A stretch of DNA of 64,000 bases, taken from contig JAEKNX010000003.1 of assembly GCA_016839055.1 (NCBI GenBank), forward strand, positions 1 to 64,000, read 5' to 3'. The notes below the pieces were generated by a model that was not told where the DNA came from, made no database searches, and saw nothing but the letters and a program-made list of their open reading frames with translations. How positions within the stretch are numbered: position 1 is the first letter of the stretch; each line of letters opens with the position of its first letter. This DNA is from Spirochaetales bacterium. Lineage in GTDB: Bacteria; Spirochaetota; Spirochaetia; UBA9216. Positions 1-8,667 of this stretch are shown one piece after another. Position numbers and translations under genes: made by a program.

Positions 1-43
1 CTTTGGAATTCTTTCACACAATTATATTTCGGGATAAATGAGC

Positions 44-190
44 TTAAATCTTAATTCCTATGCGGGAGTCAACACCCGTCAGCCGTGCGAGACTTCGGGC
101 GAAGAGTGAATTAAAAATAAAATATACGGTTCCGGGAATAAAATAAATGAAAAGGATGGCCGGGTTCTTCTTATGAACGGATTTTTGCAT
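44..190 (-). CDS. small predicted membrane protein (48 aa)
   Basis: A 48-residue frame begins at an ATG (188-190) that follows a strong Shine-Dalgarno (AAGGAGG) and ends with TAA at 44-46. The product has a basic start (MQKSVHKKN), one hydrophobic stretch (about residues 10-30, AILFIYFIPGTVYFIFNSLF) and a basic tail, so it looks like a one-pass inner-membrane miniprotein. No family is recognised. It lies just downstream of the AraC-type regulator on the same strand and could be its target or share its transcript. The case rests only on the ribosome site and the sensible composition. Confidence 0.45.
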   Translation of the reverse strand: MQKSVHKKNPAILFIYFIPGTVYFIFNSLFARSLARLTGVDSRIGIKI

Positions 191-267
191 AGTAATCCTC
201 CTTAAAACAGATTCTTATGCTTCATTTCACCATTTTCTTTTTCGGAAAACCAGGCGTTTTTTGCAGA

Positions 268-1044
268 TCAGATAGTTTTGGGCAGTAAATTTCTCGGAAT
301 AAAATTCACAAAGCTCTTAAACTGCTTGTTAAATCTGCTGAGGTCTCTGAAGCCGACGTTGAAAGCGACATCAATGATTTTTGATTTCTTTCCGTCTTCA
401 AGGAGTCTGTAGATAGTTTCGATCGTTCTGATGTTATTTAGATATCTTAGGGGGCTGATGCCATAACTTTGCTTGAACAGCCGGGACAATTCCCAACTCT
501 CTATTCCCGCCAGCCCGGCGAGAGTCGATATTCGCTGGATTTCAGAATATTGTTTATCAATAATATTTTTTGCAGCCGAGGCCGCGGGTTCATCTGCGGT
601 CATTAGAGGGGCCGCCCCGATCCCCGATATTTCACTTAACAAAACCGCAGTCTGCTCATCGGAACCGGAATAATCACTGACGACAGTCGAAAACAGAACA
701 GGCATCGAACTTGCTGCGGCTACCTCAGTCTTCGATGTAACCAAAAAAGAAAGCGTCGATTGTTCAAAATCGCATTTTGATCTGTAAATTGAGTAGGGCG
801 GGATGAAAATTCCGAAAAGTTCCGACGGCGGGTAAACATCTCCATGATTCGTCAGAAAACAAAGACTGCCTCGTACAGCACGGCCGGTTCCGATGATTGC
901 ACGGGAACCGGTAATATCTATTGACAGCCTGTTTACACAATTACCTAATTCTTTTTTAAGAAAAAAGCTTTCACCGCTGATGCGCCTGTAGTAGTATTTT
1001 TCTTTTTCAAGCTTCAGAGAATGTTCAAAATATTCATCATCCAC
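268..1044 (-). CDS. AraC-family transcriptional regulator
   Basis: The C-terminal ~100 residues form a typical AraC/XylS double helix-turn-helix: a first HTH around LAGLAGIESWELSRLFKQ and a second around IDVAFNVGFRDLSRFNKQFK, ending with the usual FxxFxxFIPRN-type segment. The N-terminal ~150 residues are a sensor-like region of unknown ligand that I do not recognise. I place the start at GTG 1042-1044, because AAGGGGTGAG lies just before it and overlaps the stop of the upstream gene; a longer reading would overlap that gene by over 100 bp. It probably shares a transcript with the upstream coiled-coil membrane protein. The target is unknown. Confidence 0.75.
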   Translation of the reverse strand: MDDEYFEHSLKLEKEKYYYRRISGESFFLKKELGNCVNRLSIDITGSRAIIGTGRAVRGSLCFLTNHGDVYPPSELFGIFIPPYSIYRSKCDFEQSTLSFLVTSKTEVAAASSMPVLFSTVVSDYSGSDEQTAVLLSEISGIGAAPLMTADEPAASAAKNIIDKQYSEIQRISTLAGLAGIESWELSRLFKQSYGISPLRYLNNIRTIETIYRLLEDGKKSKIIDVAFNVGFRDLSRFNKQFKSFVNFIPRNLLPKTI

Positions 1045-1051
1045 AAGATAC

Positions 1052-1654
1052 TCACCCCTTACTGCCGAAAATTTTCCCGATGAGTGATTTTTTTGTGCCG
1101 GATCTTCCTGATCCGTTACTCTTTCCTGACAGTTCCGAATCGGCGGAAATCTCCACAGCAGGAAAACCATCCTGAGGCTGAACAGAATTATCAGCCCATC
1201 CGGTACCGACAGCCGGTACTATCCTGTTGATGAATGGAATGGTGCCATCGAGACTTCGTCCCGCTTCCTGTTCACACTCACGCAGCACTATGTGCCATGC
1301 CGGGGCAAAACCGGGAGCACGGACTGACATCTTCTCAATTGCGGATTGGTAAACCTGAAGCTGAAGTTTTTCGCGACGACCCGGTTTACCAGAAAGGCTA
1401 TTCATCGATGTCTTCAGGTTGGAATTTTTAACCCTAAGATCCTCTATCTCTTTCTTCATTCCATTTAGAGATGCTGATTCAAGATCCAGGCGGTTTATAA
1501 GACTCGATCTGAGATCTCTTACTTCACGCCGGTTCCTTGATTTTAAAATAAGTATTCTAATTCCGAATATTATAAATGCAAGCAGAAACCCCGCAGCAAA
1601 GGCATAAATTATATTCTGATCAATTGGTCCAACTTCAAAAACAGGTACAGCCAC
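1052..1654 (-). CDS. hypothetical membrane-anchored coiled-coil protein
   Basis: A 200-residue protein with one N-terminal transmembrane segment (about residues 13-35, IIYAFAAGFLLAFIIFGIRI). A charged, heptad-like stretch follows (about 40-100, rich in RxxxxDLRSSLxxRLDLES patterns), suggesting a coiled coil in the cytoplasm. The C-terminal half is less regular and ends in a basic tail. The start is GTG at 1654, with AAGGAG six bases upstream. Its stop overlaps the ribosome site of the AraC-type gene, so the two are probably co-translated. No family is recognised and no function is proposed. Confidence 0.6.
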   Translation of the reverse strand: MAVPVFEVGPIDQNIIYAFAAGFLLAFIIFGIRILILKSRNRREVRDLRSSLINRLDLESASLNGMKKEIEDLRVKNSNLKTSMNSLSGKPGRREKLQLQVYQSAIEKMSVRAPGFAPAWHIVLRECEQEAGRSLDGTIPFINRIVPAVGTGWADNSVQPQDGFPAVEISADSELSGKSNGSGRSGTKKSLIGKIFGSKG

Positions 1655-1806
1655 ATAATGCTCCTTATCTATGTAAGTATCTCACGGTGATGATTGTATC
1701 ACAATTTTGACTAACAGTACCAGTTTGCAGATCATCAGGCCCGTATTCCACCCGCCCACGGGCTTTTAAAAGATTTTCCGCGTTTAATTTTCCGATGTTC
1801 TATTCA
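1655..1806. other. intergenic region between lysine operon end and coiled-coil gene
   Basis: About 150 bases without a gene. It contains an imperfect GC-rich inverted repeat (GCCCGT ... ACGGGC, about 1737-1768) with a short T-run on the plus-strand side only, so it is not a convincing terminator for the minus-strand lysine operon. No clear promoter for the downstream gene was found. Confidence 0.4.
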
Positions 1807-3060
1807 TTAAATCACCGGATATTTTTCCATAGCATAAGCTAGGGATTCATCGATTGCCGTTAACGCAGCTGACAGATCAGAATCTGTATGACGATGACAG
1901 ATATACCAATGATGATAAGGCTGAATAAAGAGACCTTTGCGGATAGTTTGTGTATAAAACTCCCTGCGCCTTTCTTTGTAGTCTTTATCAACCTTATCAA
2001 AGGTGAGAAAAGGCATCGGAGGAATTCCGGACACTGTTACAGGTGCCTTATTTTTATCTTTAATTTTCTGCAGCTCATCTAAAAAAACGCTTCCGCGCTG
2101 CCAGAGACTTTCAAGGACATTTTCTCTCTCTAATATTTCGATACATTTTAAAGACGCCGCCATTTCCAGGCTGTTTGGAAAGAAAGTTGAACTTATAAAT
2201 ACATCTTTTTCCATGACCTTCATCACTTCTTTTTTGCCAACCAATGCACTGATAGGATAGCCGTTAGCCATTGCCTTGCCAAAGGTAGCCAAATCCGGAG
2301 TAACGCCGTATCTCTCACCGGCGCCGCCCAGAGCAGCCCTGAAACCGGTTCTGATTTCATCAAAGACAAGGACAACCTGATGCTCATCAGCTAATGCTCT
2401 CACACCTTCAAGGTAACCTTTCGGAGGCGTAATAACGTCCCCGGCCAGAGGATGACCGACAGGCGTGATAATAATACATGCAATCTCCTCCCTGTTTTCT
2501 TCCAGCTTTGATTTTAAATCTTCAAGATCTCCATATTTAAACTCCTGAGTCAGAGCTGTAATTTCCTTTGGTACTCCACCCTTATGTTCGACACACCAAT
2601 CATGCCAGCCATGATAACCGCATCTCAGAATTTTGTCTTTACCGCTGTACCCGCGCGCGGCCCGGACTGCCATTGTCGTAACATCCGAACCGGTTTTCGC
2701 AATAACTGCCATTTCTGCACATGGAATTAGATCTATCAACTTCTGCTGCAGCTTGTTTTGTATCTCCTGAACAAGGGAAAAACAAAAACCACTCTGCATA
2801 CGTTCGATCACTGCCTGATCAATTTCTTCTTCAACATGGCCTAGGATGATTGGGCCGTAAGAACATAACATGTCAATGTAATCGTTACCGTCAACATCAA
2901 CAATATGTCCGCCATAACCCCTTTCAATGAATATGGGATATTCACCCTCCACAAAATTATAAGGTCTTCTTATACCAAGCATGCCACCGGGGGTTGTTTT
3001 ACTTCCTTCACCCATCAATTTTCCGGATTTTGTCAGGTTTAATTTCTCAGCGCTCTTCAT
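1807..3060 (-). CDS. class III PLP aminotransferase, glutamate-1-semialdehyde aminomutase-like
   Basis: A 417-residue class III aminotransferase of the glutamate-1-semialdehyde aminomutase type. Visible marks are GYHGWHDW (about 148-155), the cofactor-ring aspartate in VFDEIRTGFR (D234) and the PLP lysine in TFGKAMANGYP (K262). It is the last gene of the lysine fermentation operon; its ATG overlaps the kamE stop by four bases (ATGA). No haem-pathway genes are nearby, so a role in lysine breakdown is more likely than in tetrapyrrole synthesis. It might act on a beta- or epsilon-amino group of a diaminohexanoate or aminobutyrate intermediate. That is inference; the standard clostridial pathway does not need it. 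The family call is firm, the substrate is unknown. Confidence 0.85.
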   Translation of the reverse strand: MKSAEKLNLTKSGKLMGEGSKTTPGGMLGIRRPYNFVEGEYPIFIERGYGGHIVDVDGNDYIDMLCSYGPIILGHVEEEIDQAVIERMQSGFCFSLVQEIQNKLQQKLIDLIPCAEMAVIAKTGSDVTTMAVRAARGYSGKDKILRCGYHGWHDWCVEHKGGVPKEITALTQEFKYGDLEDLKSKLEENREEIACIIITPVGHPLAGDVITPPKGYLEGVRALADEHQVVLVFDEIRTGFRAALGGAGERYGVTPDLATFGKAMANGYPISALVGKKEVMKVMEKDVFISSTFFPNSLEMAASLKCIEILERENVLESLWQRGSVFLDELQKIKDKNKAPVTVSGIPPMPFLTFDKVDKDYKERRREFYTQTIRKGLFIQPYHHWYICHRHTDSDLSAALTAIDESLAYAMEKYPVI

Positions 3061-3857
3061 GATATTTCCTCCGAATTGTTTTGCAATCTCCCGGCCATTT
3101 CCTTTGCTAAAAAGGTCGCTGCATCATCTGCGAATTTCCCGCTTCCGAAACCTGCGTCATACCCAAGTTCCTTTGCCAGTTGATGACTAACCCTCGGCCC
3201 TCCGCAAATTAGAACAACCTTTTCTCTGATTCCCTCAGCCTCGATCATTTCAACAAGCTGTGTCAGATTTTGAATATGAATATCTTTCTGTGTAACAGTC
3301 TGGGAGACTAGAAGAACATCAGCTTTTAACTCGATAGCCGTACGGACAAAATCAATGTTCTCTACCTGTGAGCCGAGGTTATAAGCCTCAATCATTTCGT
3401 AACGTTCAAGCCCGTAGTGTCCGGCATAACCTTTCATATTCATAATGGCATCAATACCTACGGTATGTGCATCTGAACCGGTAGAGGCTCCGACGACAAC
3501 AATCTTACGCCCGATATTTTCTTTTATATAGGCATCGGTTTCTTTCATTCCCATGGTTTCGACTTTTACAGAAACAACTTCAATGTCTTCATAATTGATA
3601 CTGTAGGATGTATTTCCGTAAACTACAAAAAAAGTAAAGGTCTTATCCAGGCTTTTTGACAGGGCAATTACCGGCTGTTCCAATCCCATTTTAACAGCTA
3701 GTTGCTTTGCGCACTCTACTGCCTTATCGTTATTCTCAACAGGAAGAGTAAAACTGATCTGGACTTTTCCATCATTCATCGTATCACCATAGGGTCTTAA
3801 ATGGGTTGGATCAAAAGTCCTACTAAATTGTCTTCTTTCAATGGAATAACCTTTCAT
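3057..3857 (-). CDS. kamE: lysine 5,6-aminomutase beta subunit
   Basis: The small, cobalamin-binding subunit of the B12- and PLP-dependent mutase that moves the terminal amino group of beta-lysine (and D-lysine), giving 3,5-diaminohexanoate. The B12 base-off motif DxHxxG is D129-A-H131-T-V-G134, and K142 in NMKGYAG matches the PLP-binding lysine of the clostridial enzyme. The cobalamin domain ends with LICGGPRVSHQ. At 266 residues it has the usual length. Its start overlaps the kamD stop by four bases, with a GAGGAGGG ribosome site, as expected for a stoichiometric complex. Coenzyme B12 is required, but no B12 genes are in the window. Confidence 0.95.
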   Translation of the reverse strand: MKGYSIERRQFSRTFDPTHLRPYGDTMNDGKVQISFTLPVENNDKAVECAKQLAVKMGLEQPVIALSKSLDKTFTFFVVYGNTSYSINYEDIEVVSVKVETMGMKETDAYIKENIGRKIVVVGASTGSDAHTVGIDAIMNMKGYAGHYGLERYEMIEAYNLGSQVENIDFVRTAIELKADVLLVSQTVTQKDIHIQNLTQLVEMIEAEGIREKVVLICGGPRVSHQLAKELGYDAGFGSGKFADDAATFLAKEMAGRLQNNSEEIS

Positions 3858-5422
3858 GCTAATCCCTCCTCAAGTTCAGCCAGCATTAGATCTATAAAAG
3901 GATTCATATAGTCAGGAGCTTTCAGAAAAACTCCTTTAAGCCCTTTTCCTCCAGACTCCCCTCGTTTAACCCCGCCAAAAACCCCCTGTGACAGAGATTT
4001 AAACATTCCTGTTTCTTCAATTTTCGCAAGCAATTCATGCGCATTTCCTATTACCTCATTAGCACGTTTTGACATGAGGCCATCTGCTTTAAATGTAATC
4101 TCCTCACCTAGAGTTTCCATGGAACGGGCAATATAACTTGCATTTTCAATGGCTACTGCCCTGTCTGACATAAATGGTGTATGGACTGCTTCGGTCATCA
4201 TTCCAAGTAAATGAATCCTCTGTCCGGTTATTGTTGTCACTATATTAAATAAAGCATCCTGCACATTTCCTAAAAAAACATCTCCGGTCAGATACTTTGT
4301 TGGCGGCATGTATTTAAGCGGGGCTTCCGGAAAAATTTCCCTGGTCATTTGGGCCTGGGCAAGTTCATACACAAAGCTGTTTTTAAAAGCCGGATCAATT
4401 TCATAGGCATGGCCAAGTCCTATAAGTTCATCCTTCAGTCCCGCTTTGTGGGCGAATTGTTCATTTATAAACTGAGAAGCAAGTACTGTATGAGCTTCTT
4501 CGTAGGCATCGGAGGTTGTTAAATAATTATCTTCTCCAGTATTAATAATTACTTCTCCATATGCATTAATAATTCTGGAAAAATACTGATCGATCAAAGT
4601 CCTCTTCATATTGATGTCTCGAAATAATATGCCGTAGAGAGCATCGTTCAACATCATATCAAGACGTTCGAATGCGCCCATAGCTGCAATTTCCGGCATA
4701 CATAGTCCTGAACAATAATTGCATAATCTTATGTAGCGATTTAATTCTTCACCGACATCATCAAGAGCAGAGCGCATAATTTTAAAGTTTTCCTGAGTTG
4801 CATAGGTTCCGCCGAATCCATCGGTTGTTTCACCGTAGGGTACATAATCGAGAAGACTTTGACCTGTAGTCCTGATAACCGCGATGACATCAGCTCCCTG
4901 TTTGGCCGCCGCGACTGCCTGAACAACATCTTCTCTTATATTACCTGTTGCCACGATAACATATAACAAGGCGCCTTCTTTCTCCCCAAAACGATTGAGG
5001 TAGTCACGGCGTTTATTCCTGTTTACTTTTATTCGGTTAAGCCCTTCCCTACATTTTTCATTTATAATTATTTCTTTTTTCTCGCGCGAATACTCCGGAA
5101 GGTTCTGAAAATCAAACCCGTCATCAGATATGCTTTCAGCAATATCCTGAGCCGTCTTCCCTGTTGCCAGGAAAGCCCGGGCAAAAAAATCAGCACAGCC
5201 CTTTTCAATTAATTCATTCTCCACAAGGGCTTCAATCACTACATTCGGCAGCGGAACATCAAAAGCATCAACCCCGTCTATACCAAGAAGTCTGCAAACA
5301 GTTCGCTCAACTGCGATGGTACTGCTTGTATCAATAAAGGCCTGTACATCACCGGCAATTGCACCTGCACTATCTCTACATGATTTTACCAAATCTTCAT
5401 TAATATTCAGTTTACTTTTCAT
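3854..5422 (-). CDS. kamD: lysine 5,6-aminomutase alpha subunit
   Basis: The large subunit of D-lysine/beta-lysine 5,6-aminomutase, the TIM-barrel catalytic part paired with KamE. I start it at ATG 5420-5422 (MKSKLNINEDLVKSC), which has AGGAGG eight bases upstream, rather than at an ATG 18 bases earlier that is itself part of the ribosome site. The protein is then 522 residues, near the usual ~515-520. The glycine-rich stretch FGGTYATQENFKIMR and the TGDVFLGNVQDALFN region are characteristic. It overlaps the preceding P-loop gene by 11 bases and kamE by four. Confidence is high because the adjacent gene is a clear KamE. Confidence 0.95.
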   Translation of the reverse strand: MKSKLNINEDLVKSCRDSAGAIAGDVQAFIDTSSTIAVERTVCRLLGIDGVDAFDVPLPNVVIEALVENELIEKGCADFFARAFLATGKTAQDIAESISDDGFDFQNLPEYSREKKEIIINEKCREGLNRIKVNRNKRRDYLNRFGEKEGALLYVIVATGNIREDVVQAVAAAKQGADVIAVIRTTGQSLLDYVPYGETTDGFGGTYATQENFKIMRSALDDVGEELNRYIRLCNYCSGLCMPEIAAMGAFERLDMMLNDALYGILFRDINMKRTLIDQYFSRIINAYGEVIINTGEDNYLTTSDAYEEAHTVLASQFINEQFAHKAGLKDELIGLGHAYEIDPAFKNSFVYELAQAQMTREIFPEAPLKYMPPTKYLTGDVFLGNVQDALFNIVTTITGQRIHLLGMMTEAVHTPFMSDRAVAIENASYIARSMETLGEEITFKADGLMSKRANEVIGNAHELLAKIEETGMFKSLSQGVFGGVKRGESGGKGLKGVFLKAPDYMNPFIDLMLAELEEGLA

Positions 5423-6392
5423 AACTGACAACCTCCTCATTTTTTATGTTGTATACCGGGAACACTACAGCCTCTCCCATTTTAACAAGAAATTCTTCAG
5501 CATCAAACCACTGGCCATATGGAGACATTGGGTTAATCGTTAAGGCGGCGAGATTGACAGGATTAGACACTTGAATATCGCCATTTTTCATTCTGAATTT
5601 AAAGAAATTTCTCGGGCTGATAAATATAGCGGCAGCATCTTTAACAACGGCTGTTTTAGATAGAGAGTTATCTTTATACTCATTCATTATCTCTATTATG
5701 TCTTTATCCGACATCACCCCTCTAAAATAAAAAACCAGACCTCCGTCGCTCTCTTTAACCGCGTAGGGAGCAGTCAAGGGCCCTTCCCATCCATAACTAT
5801 TACGCGCCTGCCGATCATCACCGCATGATTTTAAAGATAAAATTTCGACTGCATGTTTTGCTATGCCTACAACTTTATCCATATCTGTAGAAACAGCAGC
5901 CCCGATTGACAGTATCGAACAATCTGCATAAGCGGCAAATGACAACCGCCCTGCTGCTCCGTCGACAATTATTTTCTGACATCCAAGTGAAAGCATCCTG
6001 TCGCCGACGGTTTTAATCTGAGAATTCATTGCCGGCCCGGAAACTTCTATAAATCCCTCAGAAAGAATATTTATGATGACAGTTGAACCTACAGCTGTTG
6101 TAATTCCCGTATCACACACTATCTGATAGCGAATCCCAGTTTTCTCCAGACAGGAAGTACTCGTCGCAACAAGCATACCCGGAAACACCTTAATTCGGGG
6201 CTTTGGCAGCATGGTAATTAAATCCGATTCTTCACCATCATAACCAATCGACGTGATTCCAATCCGAAAATGTTTGTACATCGATTGAAGTAGATAATTT
6301 AATACAGTTGTCTTGCCGGCATTTTTGCATATTCCTATCGTAGCTATTATCTTTTCTTGACCCAGGAGATCAATTAATGCCGGCTTTTTCAC
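5412..6392 (-). CDS. kamB: probable lysine 5,6-aminomutase reactivase subunit (KamB-like P-loop protein)
   Basis: A 326-residue protein with an N-terminal phosphate-binding loop GICKNAGKTT (G20-T29). The loop is one residue longer than a canonical Walker A, in the style of MobB/MutL-like NTPases. The middle region (DGAAGRLSFAAYADCSILSIG) resembles the sensor part of cobalamin-enzyme reactivation proteins. In clostridial and fusobacterial lysine operons, kamB and kamC encode a reactivase that restores inactivated KamDE. Here only this one protein is present and no MutS-like KamC was seen. It starts with GTG two bases after the kamA stop. The assignment rests on position and P-loop; the exact name is moderately sure. 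Confidence 0.65.
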   Translation of the reverse strand: MKKPALIDLLGQEKIIATIGICKNAGKTTVLNYLLQSMYKHFRIGITSIGYDGEESDLITMLPKPRIKVFPGMLVATSTSCLEKTGIRYQIVCDTGITTAVGSTVIINILSEGFIEVSGPAMNSQIKTVGDRMLSLGCQKIIVDGAAGRLSFAAYADCSILSIGAAVSTDMDKVVGIAKHAVEILSLKSCGDDRQARNSYGWEGPLTAPYAVKESDGGLVFYFRGVMSDKDIIEIMNEYKDNSLSKTAVVKDAAAIFISPRNFFKFRMKNGDIQVSNPVNLAALTINPMSPYGQWFDAEEFLVKMGEAVVFPVYNIKNEEVVSYEK

Positions 6393-6394
6393 AA

Positions 6395-7609
6395 TTAATT
6401 CCCCGGCTCAATAGTAATTTTCTGACCATTGAGAAGTCCGGCAACTCCCTCAAAACAGACGTCTTTTTCATCATGAACCATATTAAAGGAATAATTTGCC
6501 GGTTCGGAATAGGTCGTGATGACCCCTTCATAATTTCTGAGTATAATTCGTTCATAACCCTGACTTATAATGTAGTTAGGCATAGCAGGAATTTTTCCGC
6601 CGCCGCCAGGGGCATCAATAACAAAGGTCGGGACACAAAAGCCTGATGTATGACCTCTTAAACCCTCGATAATCTCTATACCTATAGCAACAGGTGTTCT
6701 AAAATGTCCGATGCCTGAGGATAGATCACACTGATAGATATAGTAGGGCCGCACACGTATCTTGACCAGTTCATGAACCAGTTTTTTCATAATCGAAATT
6801 TTATCATTGATTCCAGCCAGTAAAACAGACTGGTTACCCAGAGGGATTCCTGCATCCGCCAATCTATTACATGCGGCCCTGGATTCCAGGGTTATCTCAT
6901 TCGGATGGCTGAAATGAGTATTTATCCATAAGGGATGATATTTTGACAGCATTTTTGTAAGCTCGGGAGTAATTCGCTGCGGCAGAACCACCGGAGTCCT
7001 TGTGCCTATTCGAATAACTTCAACATGCTCAATGGCGTGCAGCTTCTCTAGTATTCTTTCCAGTTTTTCATCAGAGAGTAAAAAGGGATCTCCTCCCGAT
7101 ATGAGGACGTCCCTGACTGCCGGGGTATTCTTAATGTATTCAATCCCTTTCTCTATTGCGTCAAATTCAACCGAACAATCTTTATGTCCTGCAAATCTGC
7201 GCCTTGTACAATAACGGCAATACATTGAACACTGCTCTGTAACCAGCAGCAGAACCCTGTCCGGGTATCTATGTACAAGGCCCGGAGTCGGTGAGTTCAG
7301 TTCCTCATAAAGAGGATCTTCAATATCATCTTCGGTATCTGAAAGTTCATTTAATGTCGGTACAGATTGTTTCCGGATAACATCTTCAGGATTAGTAAGA
7401 TCTATGAGAGACAGGTAATAAGGTGTTATTGCCATTCTTAATTTCTCTAAACATTCAGTAATTGCTTTTTTTTCATCATTCGAAATAGTAATATATTTCT
7501 CCAATTCATCAACTGTACTGATTCTGTTTTTAACCTGCCAATGCCAGTCATTCCACTGCTCGTCAGAGATATCTTTAAACATGGTTTCTCTTCTACTATA
7601 GTTCATCAT
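6395..7609 (-). CDS. kamA: L-lysine 2,3-aminomutase
   Basis: A radical-SAM and PLP enzyme that converts L-lysine to L-beta-lysine, the first step of lysine fermentation. The [4Fe-4S] motif CSMYCRYC is clear, with the usual RRRF behind it. The PLP-lysine segment is [10 protein letters not shown]. The sequence follows the Clostridium subterminale enzyme along its length, beginning with the [20 protein letters not shown] region. Start choice: a GTG at 7627 overlaps the kdd stop, but ATG 7607-7609 or the next ATG (7604-7606) is preceded by GAGAGGCGG and matches the family N-terminus better. The short cysteine-rich tail of the clostridial enzyme is absent. Confidence 0.95.
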   Translation of the reverse strand: MMNYSRRETMFKDISDEQWNDWHWQVKNRISTVDELEKYITISNDEKKAITECLEKLRMAITPYYLSLIDLTNPEDVIRKQSVPTLNELSDTEDDIEDPLYEELNSPTPGLVHRYPDRVLLLVTEQCSMYCRYCTRRRFAGHKDCSVEFDAIEKGIEYIKNTPAVRDVLISGGDPFLLSDEKLERILEKLHAIEHVEVIRIGTRTPVVLPQRITPELTKMLSKYHPLWINTHFSHPNEITLESRAACNRLADAGIPLGNQSVLLAGINDKISIMKKLVHELVKIRVRPYYIYQCDLSSGIGHFRTPVAIGIEIIEGLRGHTSGFCVPTFVIDAPGGGGKIPAMPNYIISQGYERIILRNYEGVITTYSEPANYSFNMVHDEKDVCFEGVAGLLNGQKITIEPGN

Positions 7610-7623
7610 TTCCGCCTCTCTTA

Positions 7624-8667
7624 TCACCGCACATATTTTTTTTCATATAGATTTCTTAATGCTTCATTCTCACGGAGAATAGATAATGTGGTTTCCGCGT
7701 GACCTTTTGTATAACCGTTTCCCATTATCATGGTTACATCCTTTCCAATACCTTCGGCTCCGAGGGCTGCCTTTGTAAAACTTGTTGCCATAGAGAAAAA
7801 ATATGCAAGGCCGCCGTCGCGCACCGGTAAAATAGTTGACATTTCGGTATCAGGAATATTCACACAATTAATGGCAAGATCACATTCACGTCCTTTGGTT
7901 ATTGCCGTTAGGCAGTTGTAGACGTTCATGCTATTTTTTGCGTCTTCAATTATAAAATCATGGCAAAGGCCCAGGGATATCAGTTGGTTTTTAGTTTTCT
8001 CAGTTCGAACCAGGCCGATAACCTTGCCATCCGGCCCAACGCGTTTCATGGCTTCATAACAGCACAACATGCCTGATTTACCATTTGCACCGATAATCAA
8101 AACTATGTCACCGGGATTCACTAATTTCGCTGTCTGAGCCGGTGCTCCTGCCACATCAAGTGCCGCCAAGGCCAGGCGTTCATCCATATCCTCAGGCAGT
8201 TTTGCATAGATTCCACTTTCAAATAAAATTGCTTTACCTTCGATTTCTACCCGATCAATATCCATATGTATTTTAGTAATCTTATCGATTCTAAGCGGTG
8301 TTAATGAAAGCGAAACCATGGTTGCTATCTGATCTCCAACTTTCAGATCAGTTCGTGATGATTGTTTCTCACCAATTTTCTCCACAGTTCCAATAAGCAT
8401 TCCTCCGGAGCCTGTTACCGGATTCTGCATCTTGCCTTTGCGGCTGACAATATCAATAATTGCCCGTCCGATCTGAGTGTCATTGTTATTATTTGCTTGT
8501 TTCAGCTGGGTAAAGCTTGCCGAATCAATATTTAAAGCTTTTACATCTATCAGGATCTCATTGTCATAAATTTCCATATTATTGTCTATAATCTGCGCAG
8601 CTTGCGGCAGCACACCTTTGGGCTCAATAACCCGATGGGTTCCATACTTACATCCTTTTTTCATCAT
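7624..8667 (-). CDS. kdd: L-erythro-3,5-diaminohexanoate dehydrogenase
   Basis: A 347-residue NAD(P)-dependent dehydrogenase that oxidatively deaminates 3,5-diaminohexanoate to 3-keto-5-aminohexanoate. Hallmarks are the N-terminal [18 protein letters not shown] and a Rossmann loop [15 protein letters not shown] near the middle. It starts with ATG inside the end of kce (20-base overlap). Between kce and kamA it sits in the standard lysine fermentation order, with kce giving the next step. The size fits the family (~345). Confidence is high. Confidence 0.93.
   Translation of the reverse strand: MMKKGCKYGTHRVIEPKGVLPQAAQIIDNNMEIYDNEILIDVKALNIDSASFTQLKQANNNNDTQIGRAIIDIVSRKGKMQNPVTGSGGMLIGTVEKIGEKQSSRTDLKVGDQIATMVSLSLTPLRIDKITKIHMDIDRVEIEGKAILFESGIYAKLPEDMDERLALAALDVAGAPAQTAKLVNPGDIVLIIGANGKSGMLCCYEAMKRVGPDGKVIGLVRTEKTKNQLISLGLCHDFIIEDAKNSMNVYNCLTAITKGRECDLAINCVNIPDTEMSTILPVRDGGLAYFFSMATSFTKAALGAEGIGKDVTMIMGNGYTKGHAETTLSILRENEALRNLYEKKYVR

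Noticed and set aside
1045-1170. Longer N-terminus for the AraC-type regulator
   Set aside because: It would overlap the upstream gene by more than 100 bases, while a GTG with a good ribosome site gives a clean start at 1044.
1737-1768. Terminator of the lysine operon
   Set aside because: The inverted repeat has no U-run on the minus strand, so it is not a convincing terminator for that operon.
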